Of a stretch of DNA of 64,000 bases, positions 1-9,193 are shown in pieces. A program made the position numbers and the translations under genes. Location of the stretch: NCBI RefSeq assembly GCF_963378095.1, contig NZ_OY726397.1, positions 1,054,001-1,118,000 on the forward strand, given 5' to 3'. The notes beneath the pieces are model-generated. The model saw only the letters and a list, made by a program, of their open reading frames with translations, was not told where the DNA came from and searched no databases. This DNA is from Mycolicibacterium sp. MU0053 (lineage in GTDB: Bacteria > Actinomycetota > Actinomycetes > Mycobacteriales > Mycobacteriaceae). The stretch's first letter is position 1, and every line of letters begins with the position of its first letter.

Positions 1-102
1 CCCGTCGGAGGCCCGTTCGGCGGGCGGTGATTCCGGTTCGGGCGGGTCAATGGTGGCTACGGGCCCACTGGCCTCGGTATCGGCGGCGTCCGCATCGGTC
101 AC
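1..102 (-). CDS. N-terminus of a leftward gene, probable Rv1069c-like protein (partial)
   Basis: The first 34 codons of a leftward gene run off the left edge. It starts at GTG (100-102) and reads VTDADAADTEASGPV, then a Pro/Glu-rich, low-complexity stretch. The start lies 9 nt after the echA8 stop, so it is probably co-transcribed and may be translationally coupled. In M. tuberculosis the gene directly downstream of echA8 is Rv1069c, a large conserved membrane/hydrolase-like protein. That identity rests on position only, because nothing in these 34 residues is diagnostic. Confidence 0.5.
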   Translation of the reverse strand, partial: MTDADAADTEASGPVATIDPPEPESPPAERASDG

Positions 103-111
103 CAGAGCACC

Positions 112-888
112 TTAACGGTGTTTGAACTGCGCAGTCCTCTTCTCGGCGAATGCGGCCATGCCCTCGGACTGGTCCTCGGTGGCGAAGGCCGAGTGGAACA
201 GTCGGCGTTCATAGAGCAGACCCTCGGTCAGGGTGGTCTCGAAGGACCGGTTGACGGCCTCCTTGGCCATCCGTGCTGCCGACAGCGACATCTGGGAGAT
301 GGTGGCGGCGACGGCCTTCGCCTCGCTCAGCAGGTCGGCGGCCGGGACGATCCGCGACACCAGTCCGGCCCGTTCGGCCTCCTCGGCATCCATGTTGCGT
401 CCGGTCAGGATCAGGTCCATCGCCTTGGCCTTGCCGATGGCGCGCGTCAACCGCTGGCTGCCGCCCATGCCGGGCAGCACCCCGAGCTTGATCTCGGGCT
501 GGCCGAATTTGGCAGTGTCCGCGGCGATCAGCAGATCGCACATCATCGCCAACTCGCAACCGCCGCCGAGCGCGTAGCCGGCCACCGCGGCGATGGTCGG
601 GGTGCGGACCCCGGCGAACTCACCCCATTTGGCGAAGAAGTCGGAACCGAACACGTCGGCGAACGACAGGTCGGCCATCTCCTTGATGTCCGCACCCGCG
701 GCGAACGCCTTTTCGCTGCCGGTGATGACGATCGCGCCGATGCCGGGGTCGTTGTCGAGTTCGCGGGCGGCGGCGGTGACTTCGTTCATCACCTGGCTGT
801 TCAGCGCGTTGAGCGCCTTCGGGCGGTTGAGCGTGATGAGTCCGACGCGGTCCTCGCGCTCGACGATGATGGTTTCGTATTGGCTCAT
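112..888 (-). CDS. echA8: Enoyl-CoA hydratase EchA8
   Basis: A 258-residue crotonase that hydrates trans-2-enoyl-CoA in beta-oxidation; cytosolic. Both catalytic glutamates are present: Glu112 in [11 protein letters not shown] and Glu132 in [15 protein letters not shown]. The oxyanion-hole segment AAGADIKEM is near residues 64-71. An in-frame GTG lies 6 nt upstream, but GAAGGAG sits 5 nt before the ATG at 888, so the start is MSQYETI. Length matches M. tuberculosis EchA8 (257 aa). The gene follows echA9 by 12 nt on the same strand, forming a fatty acid or branched-chain acyl-CoA unit with the downstream partial gene. Confidence 0.95.
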   Translation of the reverse strand: MSQYETIIVEREDRVGLITLNRPKALNALNSQVMNEVTAAARELDNDPGIGAIVITGSEKAFAAGADIKEMADLSFADVFGSDFFAKWGEFAGVRTPTIAAVAGYALGGGCELAMMCDLLIAADTAKFGQPEIKLGVLPGMGGSQRLTRAIGKAKAMDLILTGRNMDAEEAERAGLVSRIVPAADLLSEAKAVAATISQMSLSAARMAKEAVNRSFETTLTEGLLYERRLFHSAFATEDQSEGMAAFAEKRTAQFKHR

Positions 889-900
889 GTGCACTCCTTC

Positions 901-1929
901 TCAGAACGTCAGATCGGGATCGGCTGGGGCGAAGTAGTTTTCGATATCCTCGCGGGTGACCTCGCCCAGCGAGGCCGGCGACCACGTCGGGTTTCGGTCC
1001 TTGTCGACCAACTGGGCGCGGATGCCCTCGACGAAGTCGTGCGAGCGCGCCGAGGCGCAGGACACGCGGTACTCCTGGACCAGCGCATCGCGCAGGGATT
1101 CCAGTGTCTTGGCGCGACGCACGGATTCCAGGGTGACCGACAGGGCAATGGGCGAGCGGCCGGCGATCACGTTGGCCGCGTCGTTGGCCGGGCCCGCGTC
1201 GTGGCCGCGCAGGGCGGCGATGATGTCGGAGACGGTATCGCCGGCGAAGCAGTCGTCGATCCAATGCCGCTGGGCGACAAGGTCGCTGGCCGGGGGCGCC
1301 ACGGCGTGCTTGGCGACCGCGGCGTCGATGTCGCCCGCGACGATGTCGGCGGTGAGTTCGGCGAGCTTGTCGTGCGGGACGAAGTGGTCGGCGAAACCCA
1401 GGGCGATCGCGTCGGCGCCGGAGAACGGTGAACCCGTCAGCGCCGCATGCAGACCCAGCGCGCCGGGCGCGCGGGACAGCAGGTAGGTGCCGCCGACGTC
1501 GGGAATGAAGCCGATGCCGACTTCCGGCATGGCCATCTTGGTGGTGTCGGTGACGACGCGCACGCTGCCGTGGGCGGCCACGCCGACGCCGCCGCCCATC
1601 ACGATGCCGTCCATCAGGGCGATGTAGGGCTTGGGGTAGTCGCCGATCAGCGCGTTCATCCGGTACTCGTCGAACCAGAACTTGCGCGCGGCGCTGCCGT
1701 CGGCGCGGGCGCTGTGGTAAAGCGCCACGACGTCGCCGCCGGCGCACAGGCCGCGTTCGCCGGCGCCCTCGACGAGCACCGCACGGATGTCGTCATCGTC
1801 GGCCCAGGCGGCCAGCGTTTCGGCCAGCACGTCGACCATGGTCTGGTTCAGCGAGTTGATGGCCTTGGGTCGATTGAGCGTCAGGATGCCGACGCCGTTA
1901 TCGACGCGGGTCAGGATCTCGTCGGTCAC
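901..1929 (-). CDS. echA9: Crotonase-family protein EchA9 (3-hydroxyisobutyryl-CoA hydrolase type)
   Basis: A 342-residue crotonase with the longer C-terminus typical of the ECH_2 / 3-hydroxyisobutyryl-CoA hydrolase branch. Seen: LTLNRPKAINSLN near residue 17, the GGGVGVAAHG oxyanion loop near 112-121, and MPEVGIGFIPDVGG around 134-147. Glu136 and Asp144 match the catalytic positions of HIBYL-CoA hydrolases. This points to valine catabolism or a related thioester hydrolysis rather than plain hydration. The GTG at 1929 is chosen because AGGA lies 9 nt upstream and it gives the family N-terminus; an ATG 45 nt further upstream would add an unrelated extension. It is the first gene of the leftward echA9-echA8 unit. 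Confidence 0.9.
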   Translation of the reverse strand: MTDEILTRVDNGVGILTLNRPKAINSLNQTMVDVLAETLAAWADDDDIRAVLVEGAGERGLCAGGDVVALYHSARADGSAARKFWFDEYRMNALIGDYPKPYIALMDGIVMGGGVGVAAHGSVRVVTDTTKMAMPEVGIGFIPDVGGTYLLSRAPGALGLHAALTGSPFSGADAIALGFADHFVPHDKLAELTADIVAGDIDAAVAKHAVAPPASDLVAQRHWIDDCFAGDTVSDIIAALRGHDAGPANDAANVIAGRSPIALSVTLESVRRAKTLESLRDALVQEYRVSCASARSHDFVEGIRAQLVDKDRNPTWSPASLGEVTREDIENYFAPADPDLTF

Positions 1930-2143
1930 GCGGATTCGTCCTGTTCGTCGAGCGGAATGATTTCGAAACGTCAATAGTTGGACATCCTAGTATTGCCAGG
2001 TGAACGGCGGGTGGCGCCCCCGGCCTGCGCAGGGCAGGATCGAAGAAATATTCGCGGTGAAAACCGGAACCTGGTCGGGGTGCTATTCGTTGCACCAGTG
2101 TTCGTGTCAGACTTCCAGGGACCTCACAGGAAAGGAACCCACG

Positions 2144-2989
2144 GTGCGGGAAACCAGCAATCCGGTATTTCGTTCGCTGCCTAAGCAGCAGGGCGGGTAC
2201 GCGACATTCGGCTCTGGTGTGGCCGGCGCCGCTGCAGCAGCGCAGGTACAGCAGGGTTACGAGCCCTATCTCGATCAGCAGCAGCGCGGCGTTTCGCGCC
2301 CGCTGACCATCGACGATGTCGTCACCAAGACGGGTATCACGCTCGCCGTGCTGTCCGTGGTGGGTGTCATCTCCTACTTCCTCGTTTCGGCCAACCTGGC
2401 CCTGGCGACGCCGTTCGCCTTGGTCGGCGCACTCGGCGGCCTGGCACTGGTGCTGGTGGCGACCTTCGGTCGTAAGCAGGACAACCCGGCGATCGTGCTG
2501 AGCTACGCGGCCCTCGAGGGCCTGTTCCTCGGCGCAATCTCGTTCATCTTCGCCAACCTGATGTCCTCGGGCGGCGGCGCGATGATCCTGCAGGCGGTCA
2601 TCGGGACGCTCGGCGTGTTCTTCGGGATGTTGGTGGTCTACAAGACCGGCGCCATCCGCGTGACGCCGAAGTTCACCCGGATGATCGTCGCCGGCATGAT
2701 CGGCGTGCTGGTGCTGATGCTGGCCAACTTCGGGGCCGCGATCTTCGGCCTCAACGGTGGCGCGGGCCTGGGTCTGCGCGACGGCGGCATGCTGGCCATC
2801 GGCTTCTCGCTGGTCTGCATCGGTCTGGCGGCCTTCAGCTTCCTGATCGACTTCGATGCGGCCGATCAGATGATCCGCGCCGGAGCCCCCGAGAAGGCCG
2901 GCTGGGGCGTGGCCCTGGGCCTGACCGTCACCCTGGTCTGGCTGTACATCGAGATCCTGCGTCTGCTCAGTTACTTCCAGAGCGACTAG
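2144..2989 (+). CDS. Bax inhibitor-1/YccA family membrane protein (Rv1072-like)
   Basis: A 281-residue integral membrane protein. The N-terminal 60 residues are soluble and start VRETSNPVFRSLPK, which matches the conserved mycobacterial family start. About seven hydrophobic segments follow from residue 64 to the end, including a glycine-rich pair around 180-215. The start is GTG at 2144 with AAAGGAA 7-8 nt upstream; the open frame extends back to 2000 but without family similarity. BI-1 family proteins are proton/calcium-leak type channels in other organisms, but the mycobacterial role is unknown. The gene is divergent from echA9 and ends at a strong intrinsic terminator. Confidence 0.9.
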   Translation: MRETSNPVFRSLPKQQGGYATFGSGVAGAAAAAQVQQGYEPYLDQQQRGVSRPLTIDDVVTKTGITLAVLSVVGVISYFLVSANLALATPFALVGALGGLALVLVATFGRKQDNPAIVLSYAALEGLFLGAISFIFANLMSSGGGAMILQAVIGTLGVFFGMLVVYKTGAIRVTPKFTRMIVAGMIGVLVLMLANFGAAIFGLNGGAGLGLRDGGMLAIGFSLVCIGLAAFSFLIDFDAADQMIRAGAPEKAGWGVALGLTVTLVWLYIEILRLLSYFQSD

Positions 2990-3003
2990 TACCGACACGA
3001 GGA

Positions 3004-3034
3004 AGGCCCGGCGCATCCCGCACCGGGCCTTTTT
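3004..3034 (+). terminator. Intrinsic terminator after the BI-1 family gene
   Basis: A perfect 8-bp stem, AGGCCCGG (3004-3011) with CCGGGCCT (3023-3030), has an 11-nt loop and is followed at once by T residues (3030-3034). It lies 14 nt after the stop at 2989. It is the only hairpin found here with a classical T-tract. Confidence 0.85.
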
Positions 3035-3039
3035 CGTTG

Positions 3040-3106
3040 CGTTGAGGCTGCGCCAACCGTGCGGGTCACTCAGTCGGACATTTGCACGGTGAGCGCAGCC
3101 TCAACG
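3040..3106. repeat. Intergenic inverted repeat between convergent genes
   Basis: A perfect 14-bp inverted repeat, CGTTGAGGCTGCGC (3040-3053) and GCGCAGCCTCAACG (3093-3106), is separated by 39 nt. The right arm ends 5 nt from the fadA3 stop. It could act as a bidirectional terminator or 3'-end stabiliser for fadA3. No T-tract is present on the leftward strand. Confidence 0.7.
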
Positions 3107-3111
3107 AAAAG

Positions 3112-4329
3112 CTAGGACAGGCGCTCCAGCACCATCGCCATGCCCTGGCCGCCGCCGACGCACATCGACTCGATGCCGAACGTCTTGTCGTGCGTGGTCA
3201 GGTTGTTGAGCAGCGTCGCGGTGATGCGGGCGCCGGTCATGCCGAACGGGTGCCCGAGCGCGATCGCCCCGCCGGACACGTTGAGCTTGTCCTTGTCGAT
3301 GCCGAGCTCGCGTGCCGAGCCGAGCACCTGCACCGCGAACGCCTCGTTGATCTCCACCAGATCGATATCGGAGATGGTCTTGCCCGCCTTCGCGAGCGCC
3401 CGCTTGATCGCCTCGATCGGGCCCAGGCCCATGATCTCCGGCGACAGCCCGGACACCCCGGTGGACACGATGCGCGCCAGGGGGGTCAGGCCGAGCTCCT
3501 TGGCCTTGGTGTCGCTCATGATGACCACCGCGGCGGCGCCGTCGTTCAACGGGCAGGCGTTGCCCGCGGTGATGGTGCCGTTGGGCCGGAACACGGGCTT
3601 GAGCTGGCTGATCTTCTCGTAGGTGGTGCCGGCGCGCGGGCCGTCATCGGTGGCGACGACGGTGCCGTCGGGCAACGTCACCGGCACGATCTCGCGCTCG
3701 AAGAAACCGCTCTTGATGGCCTCTTCGGCGCGGTTCTGCGAACGCACGCCCCAGTGGTCCTGGTCTTCGCGGCTGATCCCGGTGTACAGCGCCACATTCT
3801 CGGCGGTCTGGCCCATGGCGATGTAGACGTCGGGGATCAGTCCGTCCGCGCGCGGGTCGCGCCACTCGTCGGCGCCCTCGGCCTGCTTCGCGGTCCGCGC
3901 CTGTGCCTCGTCGAACATCGGGTTCTTGCTGTTGGGCGCGCCGTCGGCGGCACCGACCCCGAACCGGGACACGGTCTCCACGCCCGCGGAGATGAACACG
4001 TCGCCCTCGCCGGCCTTGATGGCGTGGAACGCCATCCGAGTGGTCTGCAGCGACGACGAACAGTAGCGGTTGACCGTGGTGCCGGGCAGGAAGTCGTAGC
4101 CGAGCTCGACGGCCACCGCGCGGCCGATGTTGTAGCCGGCCTCACCGGCGGGCTGCGCGCAGCCCATCATCAGATCGTCGATCTCGCGCGGGTCCAGCGA
4201 CGGCACCTTGTCGAGGGCGGCGCGGACCATCTGGGCGGCGAGATCGTCGGGGCGCATGGTGGCCAGCGACCCCTTGACGGCGCGGCCGATGGGCGACCGG
4301 GCGGTGGCGACAATGACGGCTTCGGGCAT
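3112..4329 (-). CDS. fadA3: Acetyl-CoA acetyltransferase / beta-ketoacyl-CoA thiolase FadA3
   Basis: A 405-residue thiolase, the same length as M. tuberculosis FadA3 (Rv1074c). It catalyses thiolytic cleavage of 3-ketoacyl-CoA or the reverse condensation. The catalytic set is complete: nucleophile Cys90 (VNRYCSSSLQ), His360 (ALGHPFGMTG) and Cys390 (MCVGGGQG). It is convergent with the BI-1 gene; upstream on the same strand is the GDSL esterase, with a 33-nt gap. The M. tuberculosis gene Rv1073, which sits between these two, has no counterpart here. Confidence 0.95.
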   Translation of the reverse strand: MPEAVIVATARSPIGRAVKGSLATMRPDDLAAQMVRAALDKVPSLDPREIDDLMMGCAQPAGEAGYNIGRAVAVELGYDFLPGTTVNRYCSSSLQTTRMAFHAIKAGEGDVFISAGVETVSRFGVGAADGAPNSKNPMFDEAQARTAKQAEGADEWRDPRADGLIPDVYIAMGQTAENVALYTGISREDQDHWGVRSQNRAEEAIKSGFFEREIVPVTLPDGTVVATDDGPRAGTTYEKISQLKPVFRPNGTITAGNACPLNDGAAAVVIMSDTKAKELGLTPLARIVSTGVSGLSPEIMGLGPIEAIKRALAKAGKTISDIDLVEINEAFAVQVLGSARELGIDKDKLNVSGGAIALGHPFGMTGARITATLLNNLTTHDKTFGIESMCVGGGQGMAMVLERLS

Positions 4330-4362
4330 GGCGTTCTCCTAAAAAAGACGGTGGTGCAAACG

Positions 4363-5325
4363 CTAGCCCGCGGACACCACCAGCGGCGCGGGCACCCCGG
4401 TGGTGCGCCGCGGCCACCGCCTGGCCAGCATCCGCAACCGGGCACCCAGCGTCCGGCTCTCGGCCCCCTCGGTTTCCCAGGGCAGCTCGCCGTGCCATTC
4501 GCCGAGCGCGAAGCACAGCGCCGGCAGCAACTGTTGGGCGGCCAGCGTGTAGCCGGCCGCCGACGGATGGAACCTGTCGTCGGAGAACAGCACCTCGGGT
4601 GCCTTCAGGAACTCCGGCGCCAGCAGGTCGGCGAACGGCACCGGGACGCCGCCGGCCGCCCGCACCGTGGCCGCCTGTACGCGGGCCAACCGCAGTCCTA
4701 GGCTGCGGGTGACCCAGCGCAGCGGCTGCGGGATTGCGGTGATGATGCCGAAGTCCGGGCAGGTGCCGACGACCACGACGGCGCCGCTGGCGCGCAGTCG
4801 TTTCACGGCCTCCCCGAGGCGACGGGCCGAGGCGGCAATGCCGTTGAGCGCGGTGATGTCGTTGGCGCCGATCATGATCACCGCGGCGTCCGGCGGCGGG
4901 CCCGCCACGAACATCGCATCGACCTGACCGGACAGCCCCTTGGAGGTGGCGCCGACAATGGCCTTGGTGCTGAGCCGGATGCGCTGTCCCGACTGCTCGG
5001 CGAGCCCGCGCGCGAGCAGCACCCCCGGCACCTCCTCGGCGTCGCGACAGCCGTAGCCCGTGGCCGTGGAGTCGCCGAACACCATCAGGTGTAGGTCGAA
5101 CGGGACGTCGTGTTCCCACCGCTCGACGGGGCCGCCGCCGGGTGCGTACACGCCGTCGGCGCGTGGCGGGATGTCCCAGGACTTGGGGATGATCTGGCGG
5201 GCCTGGTCGGCCTGTCCGGTGAGTAGATTGCGCGCGCCGAGCACGCCGACGCCCGTGGAAGCCAGGGCCCCTACTGCTGCCAGTGCCAGCGTCGACCGAC
5301 GCGTTCCGCGTTTGCCCACGGTCAT
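4363..5325 (-). CDS. Exported GDSL/SGNH esterase (Rv1075c-like)
   Basis: A 320-residue SGNH hydrolase. The N-terminus MTVGKRGTRRSTLALAAVGA is a basic-plus-hydrophobic (residues 11-31) signal or anchor. Block I is FGDSTATGYG with nucleophile Ser86, block III is IGANDI (around 152-157), and block V is DDRFHPSAAGY with Asp250 and His253. These match, with a 6-residue offset, the Ser80/Asp244/His247 triad reported for M. tuberculosis Rv1075c. The start at 5325 is preferred because an upstream frame extension to 5454 has no hydrophobic signal. It probably acts outside the membrane on acyl esters; the substrate is unknown. Confidence 0.88.
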   Translation of the reverse strand: MTVGKRGTRRSTLALAAVGALASTGVGVLGARNLLTGQADQARQIIPKSWDIPPRADGVYAPGGGPVERWEHDVPFDLHLMVFGDSTATGYGCRDAEEVPGVLLARGLAEQSGQRIRLSTKAIVGATSKGLSGQVDAMFVAGPPPDAAVIMIGANDITALNGIAASARRLGEAVKRLRASGAVVVVGTCPDFGIITAIPQPLRWVTRSLGLRLARVQAATVRAAGGVPVPFADLLAPEFLKAPEVLFSDDRFHPSAAGYTLAAQQLLPALCFALGEWHGELPWETEGAESRTLGARLRMLARRWPRRTTGVPAPLVVSAG

Positions 5326-5533
5326 GAGCTTACTGATGAAACGGGTGCGGTCCGGGATTGCCGGAGGCGTGCGTCGGGTACCACGATCACGGCCGGATAT
5401 CGGATGAGGTATCAATTCAACATCGGAGATTGTTAAAACTCTAAGAAGTGTCAAGCTAAGTTATCCGGGTTGGCTGAACGCCAGCGGAACGCCGGATTGA
5501 CAGGCCACTACAACGACGTAGGGGAGTGTTGAA

Positions 5534-6586
5534 ATGACCGCACCGAGCAAGGTCCACGGAGCGCCCCGCCTGCACAACGGCACTGGTAGCGTCCGGCGGC
5601 CGAGGAAATTTCCGGTCAGTGACGGCGCTCCCGTCGAGATCGTCGAAACCCAGACCAGCCTGATGGGCCACCTCGCGTCGCTGACGTGTCGAGTTACGCT
5701 GCGGCCGGTGCTGGCGATCGGCAGCTACGTCCCGCACCTGCCGTGGCCGTTCGGGATCGTCGATCAGCTGGCGCGCGCGCTGACGCCCAAGCCCGGCACC
5801 GTGCGCGCCACCATCGCGTTGCCGAACGCCGACGCCATGCTGGTGCGAGCCCCGGGGGTGCTGCCGGCAGACGGGAAACGGCGCGTGGTGCTGTACCTGC
5901 ACGGCGGTGCGTTTCTGACCTGCGGGGTGAACTCGCACGGACCCATCGGCATCTCGCTGTCGCAGTTCGCCGACGCCCCGGTGCTGATGGTCAACTACCG
6001 GCTGATCCCCAAGCATTCGGTCGGCATGGCCGTCGACGACTGTTACGACGCCTACCAGTGGCTGCGGCTGCGCGGCTACGACCCGGACCAGATTGTGCTG
6101 GCCGGCGACTCCGCCGGCGGTTACCTGGCGATGACCCTGGCGCAGCGCCTGCAGGATGAGGGCGAGAAGCCCGCAGCGCTGGTGGCCATCTCGCCGCTGC
6201 TGCAGCTGGCCAAGGAACCCAAGCAGGCCCACCCGAACATCAAGACCGACGCGATGTTCCCGCCGCGCGCCTTCGACGCGCTGGTCAGCCTGGTGGCCCG
6301 GGCCGCGGCCAAGCGCATCGTGAACGACGAACCCGAGCAGGTCTACGAGCCGCTGGACCACATCGAGCCGGGACTGCCGCGGACCCTGATCCACGTCTCG
6401 GGATCCGAGGTGCTGCTGCACGACGCGCGGCTGGCGGCGCGCCGGCTGGCCGCGGCCGGGGTGCCCACCGAGGTCCGGGTGTGGCGGGGCCAGATCCACG
6501 ATTTCCAGATGGGGGCGCCGCTGATCCCGGAGGCCACCCGCTCGCTGCGACAGATCGGCGCATACATCCGCGAGGCGACCGGCTGA
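5534..6586 (+). CDS. lipU: Alpha/beta-hydrolase lipase/esterase LipU (hormone-sensitive lipase family)
   Basis: A 350-residue alpha/beta hydrolase of the hormone-sensitive lipase family. Seen: oxyanion motif HGGAF (123-127), nucleophile elbow GDSAGGY with Ser193, a candidate acid residue in GSEVLLHD (Glu292 or Asp297), and His322 in IHDFQ. A GGGAG ribosome site 8 nt before the ATG supports the start. It is longer than M. tuberculosis LipU (297 aa), the extra being an N-terminal segment before residue 55. It is divergent from the GDSL esterase across about 200 nt and is followed by cbs after 56 nt. Confidence 0.88.
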   Translation: MTAPSKVHGAPRLHNGTGSVRRPRKFPVSDGAPVEIVETQTSLMGHLASLTCRVTLRPVLAIGSYVPHLPWPFGIVDQLARALTPKPGTVRATIALPNADAMLVRAPGVLPADGKRRVVLYLHGGAFLTCGVNSHGPIGISLSQFADAPVLMVNYRLIPKHSVGMAVDDCYDAYQWLRLRGYDPDQIVLAGDSAGGYLAMTLAQRLQDEGEKPAALVAISPLLQLAKEPKQAHPNIKTDAMFPPRAFDALVSLVARAAAKRIVNDEPEQVYEPLDHIEPGLPRTLIHVSGSEVLLHDARLAARRLAAAGVPTEVRVWRGQIHDFQMGAPLIPEATRSLRQIGAYIREATG

Positions 6587-6642
6587 GCCCGTAATACCCG
6601 GGCTCTGCTGCAGCCCAGATTGGCCTGGGCCAAGATGGAGGC

Positions 6643-8049
6643 ATGCGGATAGCCCGGCACATCAGTGATCTCATCGGCGATACGCCGCTGGTTCGACTCA
6701 ATTCAGTGGTGCCCGAGGGCCTCGGCACCATCGCGGCCAAGATCGAATACCTCAACCCCGGCGGCAGCTCCAAGGACCGGATCGCGATCAAGATGATCGA
6801 CGCCGCCGAGGCCAGCGGGCTGCTCAAGCCCGGCGGCACCATCGTCGAGCCCACCTCGGGCAACACCGGCGTCGGCCTGGCCCTGGTGGCGCAGCGCCGC
6901 GGGTACAAGTGCATCTTCGTCTGCCCCGACAAGGTCAGCGCGGACAAGCAGGACGTGCTGCGCGCCTACGGCGCCGAGGTCGTGGTGTGCCCGACGTCGG
7001 TCCCGCCGGATCATCCCGACAGCTACTACAGCGTCTCGGATCGGCTGGTCGAGGAGATCGACGGCGCCTGGAAGCCGGACCAGTACTCGAACCAGATGGG
7101 CCCCGAAAGCCACTACGAGACCACGGGTCCGGAGATCTGGGCGGACACCGACGGCAAGGTCACCCATTTCGTCGCCGGCGTCGGGACCGGCGGGACGATC
7201 ACCGGTGCGGGTCGGTACCTCAAGGAGATCTCCAAGGACCGCCCGGGCGGCCCGGTCAAGGTCATCGGCGCCGACCCCGAGGGCTCGGTGTACTCCGGCG
7301 GGACCGGCCGGCCCTACCTCGTCGAGGGCGTCGGTGAGGACTTCTGGCCCACCGCCTACGACCCCGCGGTGCCCGACGAGATCATCGCGGTCTCCGATGC
7401 CGACTCGTTCGAGATGACGCGGCGGCTGGCGCGTGAGGAGGCGCTGCTGGTCGGCGGCTCGTGCGGGATGGCGGTGGTCGCGGCGATCGAGGCGGCTCGC
7501 AATGCCGGACCCGACGCGGTGGTGGTGGTGCTACTCCCCGACGGCGGACGTGGCTACCTGTCGAAGATCTTCAACGACGAATGGATGTCGTCGTACGGCT
7601 TCCTGCGCAGCCGGATGGACGGTTCGCGCGCCGAACCGACCGTCGGAGACGTGCTGCGGGGCAAGTCCGGCCTGCTGCCGGCGCTCGTGCACACCCATCC
7701 GTCGGAAACCGTCCGCGATGCCATCAACATCCTGCGCGAATACGGTGTCTCGCAGATGCCGGTCGTGGGCGCCGAACCGCCGGTGATGGCCGGCGAGGTG
7801 GCTGGCAGCGTGTCCGAGCGCGAACTGCTCTCGGCGGTGTTCGAAGGCCGCGCCCATCTCGCGGACGCCGTCGCCAAGCACATGAGCCCGGCGCTGCCGC
7901 TGTTCGGCGCGGGCGAGTTGGCCGGCGCGGCGGCCAAGGCGCTGCGCGACTGGGATGCGGTGATGGTGGTCGACGACGGTAAACCCGCGGGCGTGCTGAC
8001 GCGCAGTGACCTGCTGGGCTTCCTCTCCGACGACGCGCTGCGGGGGTAA
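6643..8049 (+). CDS. cbs: Cystathionine beta-synthase
   Basis: A 468-residue PLP enzyme that condenses serine and homocysteine to cystathionine in the reverse transsulfuration pathway. The N-terminal fold-type II domain carries the PLP lysine Lys44 (GGSSKDR), the TSGNTG loop (71-76) and a GVGTGGTITG phosphate-binding loop. The C-terminal 130 residues form a CBS-domain pair. GGAGG lies just before the ATG. The protein has no haem-binding N-terminal extension, as expected for bacterial Cbs. Together with metB downstream, it marks a sulfur amino acid locus as in M. tuberculosis Rv1077-Rv1079. Confidence 0.95.
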   Translation: MRIARHISDLIGDTPLVRLNSVVPEGLGTIAAKIEYLNPGGSSKDRIAIKMIDAAEASGLLKPGGTIVEPTSGNTGVGLALVAQRRGYKCIFVCPDKVSADKQDVLRAYGAEVVVCPTSVPPDHPDSYYSVSDRLVEEIDGAWKPDQYSNQMGPESHYETTGPEIWADTDGKVTHFVAGVGTGGTITGAGRYLKEISKDRPGGPVKVIGADPEGSVYSGGTGRPYLVEGVGEDFWPTAYDPAVPDEIIAVSDADSFEMTRRLAREEALLVGGSCGMAVVAAIEAARNAGPDAVVVVLLPDGGRGYLSKIFNDEWMSSYGFLRSRMDGSRAEPTVGDVLRGKSGLLPALVHTHPSETVRDAINILREYGVSQMPVVGAEPPVMAGEVAGSVSERELLSAVFEGRAHLADAVAKHMSPALPLFGAGELAGAAAKALRDWDAVMVVDDGKPAGVLTRSDLLGFLSDDALRG

Positions 8050-8140
8050 CCCGACCTCGCTCGTTGGCCGGACATCGCCGCCGGTTCTCCGGTACCGTTA
8101 TGCCGCTTTGGCCTGCACATTTCATTCTGGAAGGCGCGCA

Positions 8141-9076
8141 ATGACTGAAAATCCGCCACCTCCGCCGGGCGATCTGCCGCCCCCACCGGACGGCGGGTAT
8201 CCGCCACCTCCGACCGGTGGCTACCCGCCGCCACCGCCCGGGGCCTATCCGCCACCGCCGGCGCCCGGCGCGTTCCCGCCACCGCCGCGCGGATATGCCG
8301 GACCGGGCGACGCCCGCTTCGGGGCGCCCGCGTTCAGCGTCGGGGATGCCTTGACCTGGGCCTGGAACAAGTTCGGCAAGAACGCCGCGCCGTTGGTGAT
8401 CGTGACGCTGATCGCCTTGGTGGTCGTCAGCGTCGTGTCGCTGGTCTTCCAGGGACTGGCGGCAGCCGTGTCGGGCCCGGTCGCCGAATACGACTCCTAC
8501 GACGAGGGTTTCGACTTCACCGGCACCGCTGATCTGAGTGCGTCCGGCCTGGCCGTGATGCTGCTCGGCTACGTGGTGCTGCTCCTGGTCGGTGCGGCCG
8601 TGACGTCGGCCTACCTGGTGGGCGCCTTCGATATCGCCAACGGCCGGCAGGTTTCGGTCGGCTCGTTCCTGCGCCCGCAGCGCATCGGGGCGTTCGCGGT
8701 CCTGAGTCTGCTGGTGGGGCTCGCCACCGGGGCCACGGTGTTCGTGTGCACGTTCCTGCTGACGATGGTCGCGCCGGTGCTGGGCATCCTGGGCATCATC
8801 CCCGGCCTGCTGGTGTCGATCCTGCTGCTGTTCGCGACCCTGGCGCTGCTCGACCGGAATCTGAGCCCGGTCGAGGCGATGAAGTTCAGCTTCGATCTGG
8901 TCAAGAACAACTTCGGCCCGGTGCTGATGCTGTGGTTGGTCACGATCCTGCTGGCCATCATCGGCACGCTGCTGTGCTTCGTCGGCCTGCTGGTCGCGGT
9001 GCCGGTGATCGTGCTGCTCGAGATCTACGCCTACCGCACGCTCAGCGGCGGAGAGGTCGCCCCGGCGCTGCAGTAA
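8141..9076 (+). CDS. Proline-rich polytopic membrane protein
   Basis: A 311-residue protein. The first 60 residues are almost entirely Pro/Gly/Tyr in YPPPP-type repeats, for example GGYPPPPTGGYPPPP. Then follow SVGDALTWAWNKFGKN and about six hydrophobic segments in the remaining 230 residues. The ATG at 8141 follows GGAAGG by 6 nt. In M. tuberculosis the proline-rich antigen Pra (Rv1078) at this position joins a proline-rich head to an RDD domain. Here the head is on this different membrane domain, and the RDD part is the next gene. No enzymatic motif is visible; function unknown. Confidence 0.85.
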   Translation: MTENPPPPPGDLPPPPDGGYPPPPTGGYPPPPPGAYPPPPAPGAFPPPPRGYAGPGDARFGAPAFSVGDALTWAWNKFGKNAAPLVIVTLIALVVVSVVSLVFQGLAAAVSGPVAEYDSYDEGFDFTGTADLSASGLAVMLLGYVVLLLVGAAVTSAYLVGAFDIANGRQVSVGSFLRPQRIGAFAVLSLLVGLATGATVFVCTFLLTMVAPVLGILGIIPGLLVSILLLFATLALLDRNLSPVEAMKFSFDLVKNNFGPVLMLWLVTILLAIIGTLLCFVGLLVAVPVIVLLEIYAYRTLSGGEVAPALQ

Positions 9077-9091
9077 CGACCTGTCGGACCA

Positions 9092-9124
9092 CATTCAAGG
9101 CGTCACGCGGTGGCGCCTTGAATG
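9092..9124. repeat. Hairpin between the two Pra-related genes
   Basis: Arms CATTCAAGGCGTCAC (9092-9106) and GTGGCGCCTTGAATG (9110-9124) pair over 15 bp with one T-G wobble around a 3-nt loop. It begins 15 nt after the stop at 9076 and has no T-tract. It is a probable 3'-end hairpin. Confidence 0.65.
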
Positions 9125-9193
9125 CTGTTCGGGGCAATCCGGCCCCGCGCCGGCGCTACTGTTCTGGCATCGGTACGGCTTGGGGAGTCCCAT

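Noticed and set aside
118..1431. Long plus-strand open frame of over 400 codons opposite echA8 and echA9.
   Set aside because: It is antisense to two clear enzymes and reads as low-complexity Gly/Arg/Asp-rich sequence, the usual high-GC shadow of real genes.
5497..5502. TTGACA upstream of lipU as a -35 element.
   Set aside because: No acceptable -10 lies 16-19 nt downstream, and the ribosome site occupies that place.
8147..8320. Short repeated units in the proline-rich gene as a CRISPR or satellite array.
   Set aside because: They are codon-level repeats of Pro/Gly/Tyr in one frame, without spacers of constant length.
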